A stretch of DNA of 64,000 nt, taken from contig NZ_JABBJN010000002.1 of the NCBI RefSeq assembly GCF_012928505.1, forward strand, positions 124,001 through 188,000, written 5' to 3'. Of this stretch, positions 41,476-48,688 are shown in pieces (within the stretch, counting starts at the first letter, position 1; each line of letters begins with the position of its first letter). A model generated the notes under the pieces. That model ran no database searches and had not been told where the DNA came from. It worked only from the letters and a program-made list of their open reading frames with translations. Origin of the DNA: Achromobacter sp. Bel (GTDB lineage: Bacteria > Pseudomonadota > Gammaproteobacteria > Burkholderiales > Burkholderiaceae_B). The translations under genes and the position numbers were made by a program.

Positions 41476-43362
41476 CTAGCCCACCGAGCACAGGGCGTGA
41501 TGGTAGACATGGTCGACGGATGCGGCCAGGGCATCGGGATCGTTTAGCGCGGCGGCCAGGATACGCAAACTGCGGCGTAAGCGTGCAGCGACAGGGCGGG
41601 AAGGCGACAGGTCGCTGAAAGCGTGTGCAAACGCCGAATCCGAAGTGAGGTCGAAGGTCAGTCCGAGTCCTGCTTCGCGGATCAGGTAGTCGCTTTCGGG
41701 GGTGCTTTCGGCAAGGATAAGGGTTCCCGCGCTTGCGAAACTATTTACATCCGATAGCCAAGCGGGTTGATCTGCCCGGATGTGGGGCCGCAGGCGGATG
41801 AGCACGCTCGCGCGAAGGGTTGCAGGGGTTGGCACCGCCGCGTCAAAGTGCTGTCCGAGGCTGGGGCCTAGGCCTGCTTCCAGTAACACGTCTTCCACAC
41901 GTCGATAGGCGTCGTCCGTTCCCGCGACATGCAACTGCACGGCCTTGCGGCCAACGGCGGTTGGCAGCACCGACGCCAAGGCTGTGAGCCGGAGCGGATC
42001 AACGCCGCGCAGGTCTAGCAATGCGCTCCATTGCTTATTGCTATGGTCCTGAATCGCCAGAGAAGCTGGCGTAGGGGTGGCAATGAGCTGGGGCAGTACG
42101 AAGATGCGGTTGGCAGCGATGCCCTCCGTGCGAAGCTGCCATGCTTGCCACTCGTCGGCGACAATGACTGCGTCGGCGCGACCAGCGCACCTCAACTGCT
42201 GACGATAGGCTGCTTGCGCCGATTCGGAGTACGGGGGCGGGCTTGTTGCGTCGGGGAATGGAAACGGCGTATGCGGAGCATGCCAGTCCATCACGACAGG
42301 TATCGCGCAGCGCTTGGCCAACGCCAGTGCTCGCAAAGCGAGATCATGTCCCGAGCGGCCCACATGCGCATGCAATAGCCCCGTGCGTGCCCGACGCAGC
42401 CAGGGTTCAGCCAACAACACGTCAAAGCGCCTCAAATCATCGCGCGGAATGCCTCGTGCCGCGTCAGGAGTCAGGGCGTTGAAGGTTACCGATTGGACAC
42501 CCGCTTCTTCATGGACCGTGTAAGGACTTCCTGCATGGGACGGTTGGCCATAGCCCGATGGGACTAGCACCAAAGGGCGCATGCCGCGTTCAAACTGTGC
42601 TCGGGAAAGCTGAAGTGCCGGGCTGTCTTGCGCGGGTGCCAAATGAGCAACGCGATGAGGCAGGCCCGTGTGAGGGAGCGACGGGGCGGCGTCAGCCGGC
42701 CAGTCTTCCAAGTCGTTCAATGCGGCCAAGGCAAAACGCGCCTGATTGCGCATATATCCGCGCGCCTCCGGCGCCTCGTCGAGCAGGTGGCTCGCTTTGG
42801 CTAATAAGCGTGAGGCGCCAATCCGCCACGCGAGTGCCTGGATCTCCAAAAGATGGGGCCGACTTGCAACGTGCAATTCAAGCAAGCGCCATGCAACCCG
42901 TTCCGCGTGCGCTGAGTTCGATGCCTCGAGTGCGGGGATTTGCTCCAGGGAGACTTCCTTGGACTCTGCCGATAGCTCGACGCTCAGCCGTAACTCCTCT
43001 GGGCTTTGCCAGCGCTGGAGTTGGCACTCCAAACGGGCAGCGCCGGCAGGGGGGAGCACCGGTTTGAGATGGATAGCTGCGGTCTTGTTGCTGACAGGCA
43101 CATAAGCGAACCGGGATCTCAACGCATCGGAATACGTGAATCCGCAATCAGGAGCATCCAGTACATGGCCGGAGGAATCGTAGAACTGGAATGTCAGGAC
43201 AGCGCCTCTCGGAATAGGCGCTGTGACGTCGCCTGAAGCGCGGGCGTGAAACGCCCAGGCCACCGCGTCGTTGTCGACGGATAAAACCAGGTTTTTGAGG
43301 GGCTTGCCGCGTTTGACAGGCAGGGACAACGGAGGCCGTGCGGGTTGGGTCAGGGTCAGCAT
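41476..43362 (-). CDS. GT-B-like glycosyltransferase with N-terminal beta-sandwich region
   Basis: A 628-residue cytoplasmic protein. Residues about 15-130 are beta-rich and not part of a glycosyltransferase (AVLTFQFYDSSGHVL; FAYVPVSNKTAAIHLKPVLPPAGAARLE). A helical spacer follows (about 140-240), then a GT-B-like half containing LLHAHVGRSGHDLALRAL, IPVVMDWHAPHTPFPFPD, ADAVIVADEWQAWQLRTEGIAANRIFVLPQ and a C-terminal part with VLIRLRPHIRADQPAWLSDVNSFASAGTLILAESTPESDYLI. The classical E-x7-E is not clear, so activity is uncertain. The ATG at 43362 overlaps the upstream glycosyltransferase stop (ATGCTGA), with GGAG upstream. It sits in the capsule polymer-building operon. Confidence 0.7.
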   Translation of the reverse strand: MLTLTQPARPPLSLPVKRGKPLKNLVLSVDNDAVAWAFHARASGDVTAPIPRGAVLTFQFYDSSGHVLDAPDCGFTYSDALRSRFAYVPVSNKTAAIHLKPVLPPAGAARLECQLQRWQSPEELRLSVELSAESKEVSLEQIPALEASNSAHAERVAWRLLELHVASRPHLLEIQALAWRIGASRLLAKASHLLDEAPEARGYMRNQARFALAALNDLEDWPADAAPSLPHTGLPHRVAHLAPAQDSPALQLSRAQFERGMRPLVLVPSGYGQPSHAGSPYTVHEEAGVQSVTFNALTPDAARGIPRDDLRRFDVLLAEPWLRRARTGLLHAHVGRSGHDLALRALALAKRCAIPVVMDWHAPHTPFPFPDATSPPPYSESAQAAYRQQLRCAGRADAVIVADEWQAWQLRTEGIAANRIFVLPQLIATPTPASLAIQDHSNKQWSALLDLRGVDPLRLTALASVLPTAVGRKAVQLHVAGTDDAYRRVEDVLLEAGLGPSLGQHFDAAVPTPATLRASVLIRLRPHIRADQPAWLSDVNSFASAGTLILAESTPESDYLIREAGLGLTFDLTSDSAFAHAFSDLSPSRPVAARLRRSLRILAAALNDPDALAASVDHVYHHALCSVG

Positions 43363-44525
43363 GCCTGGCGCTCCACTGTCCCGTCTTCCAGCATTTTTCG
43401 CAATGCGCTGCACAATCGGTCAGACAGGAGATAGGGGTCGTGGCGCGCCAGAAGGCCGTCGAAGAGACGTTCGTTCGGGCGATACGCCAGGGCTCGCTCC
43501 ATTGCGTCGGCCAATCCGTGAGAGGCGGTCCGGGAGTAAAGCAAGGAGGGGTCGTCGGCAAATACTTCGGCCATGCCGCCTTCGGCGGGCGCGACGACCA
43601 TGCGCCGGAACGTCGCGGCCAGCATGGCTACTCCCGAATTGAGCGTTTCCAGATATGGGGCGACAACAGCGTCGCAAGAGTTGAAGTAGTACTGCACGCG
43701 TTGATCACGGACATTACCCGGTATCAGGCGTATGTCCGTCCGGTCTATCACCCGGGCGCGCAGTGCAGTGTAATAGTCCTCGTTATCGACCTGGCCGGCA
43801 ATGATCAGTGTGCAGGCGCGATCAGGCCTGCGTTTGCGCAGGGTGTCGTAAGCATCGATCAATTCCAGCAGCCCTTTATATGGCTGGATCGACCCGAAAC
43901 ACAGAAAGGTAAAGCTGTCCGGATCCAGGCCGAGGTCTTGCCGCGCATGCATTGGCGAGATGATGTTGGCATACCAGTCGCCGTAGCTGGGATGCGGGAT
44001 GTGAAGAACTTTCCTTGGATCGATCCGGAAATAGGCGGACGTCAGGCGTTCCGTATCCCGGTTCATGACATGGATGAGGTCGGCGGCATCAGCTGTCGCC
44101 TGACGTACTGCACGTTCTGCTTGCACCCACGTTGTGCTGTGCGGCATCGCATTGTGCACGGTCCATACGATGCGCAGGCCCATCCTTCGCATGGCGGCCA
44201 AGCGTTCAACGTAGGCCGCAACCGCAGCATCGGCTTCGGCCTCTGTCGCGGCCTTCTGCAAAATGCTTGCCAACCAATGCAGATGGACGATGCCGTGCCC
44301 TTGCCATGCGATATCGTCTAACGATTCCAGCCGCAGGACGGGCAGCACGGAAAGTGCGTGTGCTTCCGCGCTCGCGTACAGCATAGGCTGGTAGGGATTG
44401 ACTTGCGCCACCGGGTAGTACATGAGCAGGTCGGGCAGGCCTTGGCCTGTCTTTCCGCCAAGTACTGCCGAAACAAATGCGCTTGACCAAGTCTGCGCGC
44501 CGCTAGCCAGGTCGTCGATTCTCAT
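43356..44525 (-). CDS. family 4-like glycosyltransferase
   Basis: A 389-residue GT-B glycosyltransferase. The N-terminal half has IVHLHWLASILQKA and GLRIVWTVHNAMPHSTTWVQAE, as in GumH-like mannosyltransferases; the C-terminal half has FTFLCFGSIQPYKGLLELIDAYD, CTLIIAGQVDN, SCDAVVAPYLETLNSGVAMLAATFRRMVVAPAEGGMAEV. The nucleotide-sugar region keeps P-Y-x-x-x-x-N-S-G rather than a strict E-x7-E. Adjacent manC suggests GDP-mannose as donor, but this is inference. It overlaps the upstream unknown gene by 4 bp (ATGA) and the downstream gene by 7 bp, so three proteins are translationally coupled. Confidence 0.85.
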   Translation of the reverse strand: MRIDDLASGAQTWSSAFVSAVLGGKTGQGLPDLLMYYPVAQVNPYQPMLYASAEAHALSVLPVLRLESLDDIAWQGHGIVHLHWLASILQKAATEAEADAAVAAYVERLAAMRRMGLRIVWTVHNAMPHSTTWVQAERAVRQATADAADLIHVMNRDTERLTSAYFRIDPRKVLHIPHPSYGDWYANIISPMHARQDLGLDPDSFTFLCFGSIQPYKGLLELIDAYDTLRKRRPDRACTLIIAGQVDNEDYYTALRARVIDRTDIRLIPGNVRDQRVQYYFNSCDAVVAPYLETLNSGVAMLAATFRRMVVAPAEGGMAEVFADDPSLLYSRTASHGLADAMERALAYRPNERLFDGLLARHDPYLLSDRLCSALRKMLEDGTVERQAC

Positions 44526-46078
44526 GGCTTGTCGCTCGTCGTTTTATCTTTGCTCAGGTGCCAATAGTGGACGGTAGCTCCCACGTCTATCTCAAGGATC
44601 TCCCCACCGCGTAGGCCATGTGCGGAATGAGGCAGAGCGGCCATGCCATTTGTCCAGCGCAGCGTACTGCCGCGCAAGGTTGACAGTGCATGCAAACCGC
44701 ACCAGTCGGGATGATTCATATCCAGCCTGCGTCGTTCGCCGTTAGCCAGCACATCTACAGACTGAAGCGCCACTCCGAGCGTGCGCCGGTCTTCCTGATC
44801 GAGAATGCTTGTCTCTTTGGCGACGGCGCTGCGAGAGAGAATTCTGCATGGGCAGGGTTCAAGCGTTGGCGGCAATTGGAAGCGCCAGCGGCGCCCATCG
44901 GGCGAGGAAGTTCCTGGTATAACCTGCCCGTTGAAATCCAGCCGCAATGCCGGCTGCGACACCAATTCCAACGCCAAGGTTTCAGCGGTGTAGTTCAGCA
45001 TGCGTTGGCGACAGCTCTCCGTTTCCCGGCGTCCGGTGTGTATCCAATGGCCCCGGCCTGGCCTCAGCAGTAGCCCTTTTGTCTGGTGAGAATTTTTAAC
45101 AAGAGGGGGAGGGACGTCGTACCGAAGCCAGTGCCAATGGGGGTGCTGAGTAACGGTTTTTCCGTTGAGCATTTGATGGGCATATACGGCAATGCCGTGG
45201 TAATCCAATAATTGCCAGGGAGCCAAGGCAAGTGGCGCAGAAGGAACGCCCGGGGCCAACGCGTTGGCTGCAAGCTGTATCGGCCCAAGTTCCGCGCGCA
45301 GGTGATGCGGGATCCGTCCGCAAAACACGACTTGTTGGTGCGATTCGGCAAGAGGAGTATCGGACCAGACGCCTTCGAACCGAGGGGGTGGGGGAAAGTC
45401 TGCGCACCATGACATGCCTGTCAGGTGGCCAGAAGCCGCGAAGCGCACCGGAATGGGCGACACAGCAGCTGTCTGAGGCAGCGACTGAGACGGGGCCAGG
45501 GGCACCGCTGCAACCTCATCCAGGGATGTGATCCTGTGCATTGTGCCGACATCATCCATACAGCTCAGATTCAGCTGGTCGCCAGCCACCATGCCAGAAA
45601 CCTCAAGTTCGGGAACGGCAAATGCGGAGTTGCTCCAAATGGCAGAGAGGCATCCAGAGCCATTGCTCCGGAAGGCGGCACGCACGGGCGCCGATGAGGA
45701 GGCGAGAAACATCGGACCGTCCAGCTCGACACACGCGCCGGTTCCAATTTCCAGCTGCAGGGGCATTTCGCCCTGAACGCCTTTCAAGAGAACGACGTTC
45801 GAATTGTCGTTCACGCGTACCGTGCAGACTCCATCGTGCGGGCCTCGCGTCTGCACTTCCAGTATGCAGTTGGCGCGCTCGAGGACAAGGCGGCTGTTGG
45901 CCGCCAAAATCAGGCGAATGCAATCAAGGAACCCTGAAGCGTTCCTACTAAGTATGAGGGTTTCATCGGGCGCCAAGGTGACTTCCCGCCAGTCATCGTT
46001 CACTGGGCCAGCCTGTGCGGCGAGCGCATGTTTTACGTCTTTGTCTGTTTTGATTCTTTTGGAAATACTTGCAGGCAT
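44522..46078 (-). CDS. unknown capsule-locus protein, 518 residues
   Basis: No family is recognised. There is no signal peptide or membrane helix. Residues about 30-200 are rich in short hydrophobic strands with Asn/Gly turns (LILAANSRLVLERANCILEVQT, VRVNDNSNVVLLKGVQGE), like a beta-helix or beta-sandwich. The middle (about 220-370) is Pro-rich with a His/Trp cluster (TQHPHWHWLRYD). The C-terminal about 70 residues look like a small beta domain (GLHALSTLRGSTLRWTNGMAALPHSAHGLRGGEILEIDVG) resembling a sugar- or FHA-like fold, without proof. It is the first gene of the four-gene operon with two glycosyltransferases and manC, coupled by a 4-bp overlap, so a role in chain building or modification is inferred. 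Confidence 0.6.
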   Translation of the reverse strand: MPASISKRIKTDKDVKHALAAQAGPVNDDWREVTLAPDETLILSRNASGFLDCIRLILAANSRLVLERANCILEVQTRGPHDGVCTVRVNDNSNVVLLKGVQGEMPLQLEIGTGACVELDGPMFLASSSAPVRAAFRSNGSGCLSAIWSNSAFAVPELEVSGMVAGDQLNLSCMDDVGTMHRITSLDEVAAVPLAPSQSLPQTAAVSPIPVRFAASGHLTGMSWCADFPPPPRFEGVWSDTPLAESHQQVVFCGRIPHHLRAELGPIQLAANALAPGVPSAPLALAPWQLLDYHGIAVYAHQMLNGKTVTQHPHWHWLRYDVPPPLVKNSHQTKGLLLRPGRGHWIHTGRRETESCRQRMLNYTAETLALELVSQPALRLDFNGQVIPGTSSPDGRRWRFQLPPTLEPCPCRILSRSAVAKETSILDQEDRRTLGVALQSVDVLANGERRRLDMNHPDWCGLHALSTLRGSTLRWTNGMAALPHSAHGLRGGEILEIDVGATVHYWHLSKDKTTSDKP

Positions 46079-46160
46079 TGTCGGAATTGGCTTGGAGTTC
46101 TAATTTGATCGGCGTAATGTCGTCGGCGCAATTCGGTGTCATCATGCACGAAAACCAAGG

Positions 46161-46175
46161 CCTAGCCTAGCCTAG
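46161..46175. repeat. three tandem CCTAG units
   Basis: CCTAG is repeated three times in perfect tandem in the 285-bp divergent region (46079-46363) between the unknown capsule gene and the beta-helix gene, about 85 bp upstream of the former. Copy number is low. No promoter was clearly recognised in this gap. Confidence 0.6.
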
Positions 46176-46363
46176 TCTGAGCGCCGGATCGACCGTCGCC
46201 CATACGGGTTCGCGGCTTCAGGATGATGAGTCATAGCTGGAGACCGCAGCGCCAGGAGAATAGGTGGAAAATTGCCGCTTTTCCTGCGGCTGCAGGGTGG
46301 CGGGACCACCGCTTGAATCAGAGGTGTTGCTGAGTACGCGAGACTGTCGATTTGGAGAACTAA

Positions 46364-47446
46364 TTGAGCAGGGGGATCGTCTTGAAGTCTTCTTTTGCAA
46401 TCCGTCAACAAGCGCTGCATTCATTTGTTGTTGGTATGGGGTTGTTGACTCTCAGTATGTGCGGTAGCGCAACTGCTGCTGGCAAGTCCTTGGACATTTA
46501 TCTGGCGCCCAAGGGGGTCGATACCGCCTCCGGGCTGAGCGCTGATAACCCCATTGTGTCCCTCGCTAAGGCGCAGGAGCTCGTGGCTGAAAAGGCACGT
46601 GGCTATGATGAGGTGCGAGTGCTATTTGCCCCGGGTGTGTACCGGGGGCAAGGCGTTGAATGGCGCACGTTTCCAGGGGTATGGACGCGCTTCATGCCTG
46701 CCCGGCCTGGGAGCGCTGTTGTGTTCGACGGACAGGGAGGGAAGCAGTCTGTCTTCTTTAAAGCACTTCCCAGTACTCCCACTCGTGATTCTGCGCCCGT
46801 ATCGATGAAGTTGGAATTTACGGGGCTGACGTTCCAACGCTATTGCGAAGCTTTAAGTTTTCAATCTTGGTCTGACGAAGTTCGCAGGCCTGGGGGGCGT
46901 GATGTGGTCGTCCGGAATAGCAACTTCGTTGATATCGGAAGCAAATTTGATCCGGTGAAGCGTGGGAATCAGCCGCGGGGGGGGTGTACCGCGGCGGTAC
47001 GGCTACAAGGCGTAGGGCAAGGGCGGATCGAGGGGAATTCGTTCAAAAATATTATAAATCTAGATATTGGCGAAACTGCGTTGAAAGCCTATGGTCGTGG
47101 GCATTTGCACGCGATATATATATCGAACATGTCTCAAGGAAACGATATCGTCGGGAACAAGTTCGACGATTTTTCTGGGGATCCGATCCGGATCAGAGAT
47201 CAGTCTGATAAGAACCGTATTTCTGGGAATATCTTTGGCTCAGCTTCGGATAATACAAAACCTGGTGATGTGCACGCAATTTCGCAGTGGTACTGTAACG
47301 ATGGCGTCAAGGCGTGCGTCCAACGCCAAATCGCGAGAAAGGAATGCGCGTCGGAGGAATTGGAGCTGCGAGACAATCGGATTGAGGGTCGAAACGTCGA
47401 AAGCTATGCCGATAGATCTCAAGGAAAAGCCACATGTGCAAAGTGA
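46364..47446 (+). CDS. secreted right-handed beta-helix (pectate-lyase-fold) protein
   Basis: Exported protein of 360 residues. A signal peptide (about 1-39, hydrophobic VVGMGLLTLSMCGSATAAG) is followed by a typical beta-helix entry, IYLAPKGVDTASGLSADNPIVSLAKAQELVAE and VRVLFAPGVYRGQGVEW. Repeated short strands with Asn/Gly turns follow (VVVRNSNFVDIG, GRIEGNSFKNI, NDIVGNKFDDFSGDPIRIRDQSDKNRISGNIFG). Four late cysteines could form disulphides. The TTG at 46364 has GGAG 6 nt upstream; a TTG at 46382 is an alternative. It lies alone on the plus strand between two minus-strand capsule blocks. A capsule polysaccharide lyase or epimerase is plausible; a non-catalytic binding role cannot be excluded. 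Confidence 0.75.
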   Translation: MSRGIVLKSSFAIRQQALHSFVVGMGLLTLSMCGSATAAGKSLDIYLAPKGVDTASGLSADNPIVSLAKAQELVAEKARGYDEVRVLFAPGVYRGQGVEWRTFPGVWTRFMPARPGSAVVFDGQGGKQSVFFKALPSTPTRDSAPVSMKLEFTGLTFQRYCEALSFQSWSDEVRRPGGRDVVVRNSNFVDIGSKFDPVKRGNQPRGGCTAAVRLQGVGQGRIEGNSFKNIINLDIGETALKAYGRGHLHAIYISNMSQGNDIVGNKFDDFSGDPIRIRDQSDKNRISGNIFGSASDNTKPGDVHAISQWYCNDGVKACVQRQIARKECASEELELRDNRIEGRNVESYADRSQGKATCAK

Positions 47447-47461
47447 CTTATCCTGGTAATG

Positions 47462-48688
47462 CTACAGAAATTTTTCCAACGGGCTTTTATCTGACAAGAG
47501 CCGCGGCAACGCATTGGATATGGCTAAGTCGATGCTTTCCCGGCTGTAAAGCCCGCCGTTGATCTGCGTTCCATGGATAACCGTATTTCGGAACCAGCGA
47601 AACAAGCGTTGATCAGGTTGCTTGGTGTAACGCCAGAACAAGTCGAGGGCTCCCTGAAAAGTGAGGCCTGGCATGTCATATATGGCATTGCCTAAGGCCT
47701 TCAAAGGCCTGCCATGCACAAGTGCAGATCCTCCGACAGTGCTGTTCACTGTCACCACTCCGCGCGCATGATTGAGCAGGGCGGGCAGCGGACCCGTTTC
47801 CAAGTATAGGATCCGTTCGCGTTTGAGTCCTACGCGTTCACGAATTCCGTCGATGATCGAAGCGTGATCCTCTTGGCCCGTATCCAGGGGGTGGTTCTTG
47901 ATGACCAAAACCGAATCCGGCCGGCACATCCGTGCGAACGAGGTCAGCGTCATTTCAAGCATATCCGTCATACTAGAGAACGGGGAATGATGCCGGATCT
48001 GAGCATCGCTGTTCAGCTGTAGCGGCACGAGCCAGAACGGGACGCGCCCATAGATCAATGATTGGATCGCTGCCAGATTACGGCGCTTCAGGTTTGCCAG
48101 CTTGACGGCACGGCGTAGATATGCGGTGTATTCGTGGTGCGCAAGAATGGGTGAGTGGGTCCGGTAACCGGGGTAGGTGATGGGATTGCGTATGCCAGCA
48201 ACGTGATACACCACATCGTGGAATGCGCGAGCTGCGAATGACGGGGCAAAGCCCCTGCCATTTCCGTAGTCCGGAATCCTTGGGCCGATTCGGCGATACC
48301 ACGACGGGTCGCGCGGTAACTGCGAGTTCGCGTTCACCCCGCCGCGCTCAAGCGATACCCAATACGGCCGAAAGTAGCCTTCCTCAAATACGTGCACCCG
48401 GATGCCGTTGGCCTTTGCCTGCTTGATGGCAGGTTGGTGCACGGGACGCTGGTCTCCGAACAGTACCAGGTCGGTAGGATTCTCGCGGGCAAAAAGGTCC
48501 GCGTACCAAGCGTCGAGCTGGTCCGCGGACTTGCGAAAATAGTGCGCTCCGCCATTGTTCCAATACCAGCAGTCTCCTGCATTGAAGTTGACGCGTTGCA
48601 CATTGTGCCCGGCCTCGCGTGTCGCGCGGCCCAGTTTGCTGAAAAAGGGCGAGCAAGGGCCTTGGAGAAACAGAAAACGTTTGCTCAT
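47462..48688 (-). CDS. kpsS: capsular polysaccharide export protein KpsS
   Basis: Cytoplasmic Kdo transferase of 408 residues that starts the poly-Kdo linker on phosphatidylglycerol in ABC-dependent capsule assembly. Family motifs are FLFLQGPCSPFFSKLGRATREAGHNVQRVNFNAGD, LVLFGDQRPVHQPAIKQAKANGIRVHVFEEGYFRPYWVSLERGGVNANSQLPRDP, VLVIKNHPLDTGQEDH and VTVNSTVGGSALVHGRPLKALG. The ATG at 48688 overlaps the kpsC stop by 4 bp (ATGA); upstream in-frame codons are not family-like. It is the last gene of the export operon. Confidence 0.95.
   Translation of the reverse strand: MSKRFLFLQGPCSPFFSKLGRATREAGHNVQRVNFNAGDCWYWNNGGAHYFRKSADQLDAWYADLFARENPTDLVLFGDQRPVHQPAIKQAKANGIRVHVFEEGYFRPYWVSLERGGVNANSQLPRDPSWYRRIGPRIPDYGNGRGFAPSFAARAFHDVVYHVAGIRNPITYPGYRTHSPILAHHEYTAYLRRAVKLANLKRRNLAAIQSLIYGRVPFWLVPLQLNSDAQIRHHSPFSSMTDMLEMTLTSFARMCRPDSVLVIKNHPLDTGQEDHASIIDGIRERVGLKRERILYLETGPLPALLNHARGVVTVNSTVGGSALVHGRPLKALGNAIYDMPGLTFQGALDLFWRYTKQPDQRLFRWFRNTVIHGTQINGGLYSRESIDLAISNALPRLLSDKSPLEKFL

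Noticed and set aside
41460-41480. A GGCGGTAAC string resembling the ops/JUMPstart element used by RfaH in capsule operons
   Set aside because: It lies inside an operon and lacks the rest of the JUMPstart sequence; no full element was found before kpsM or the other capsule operons.
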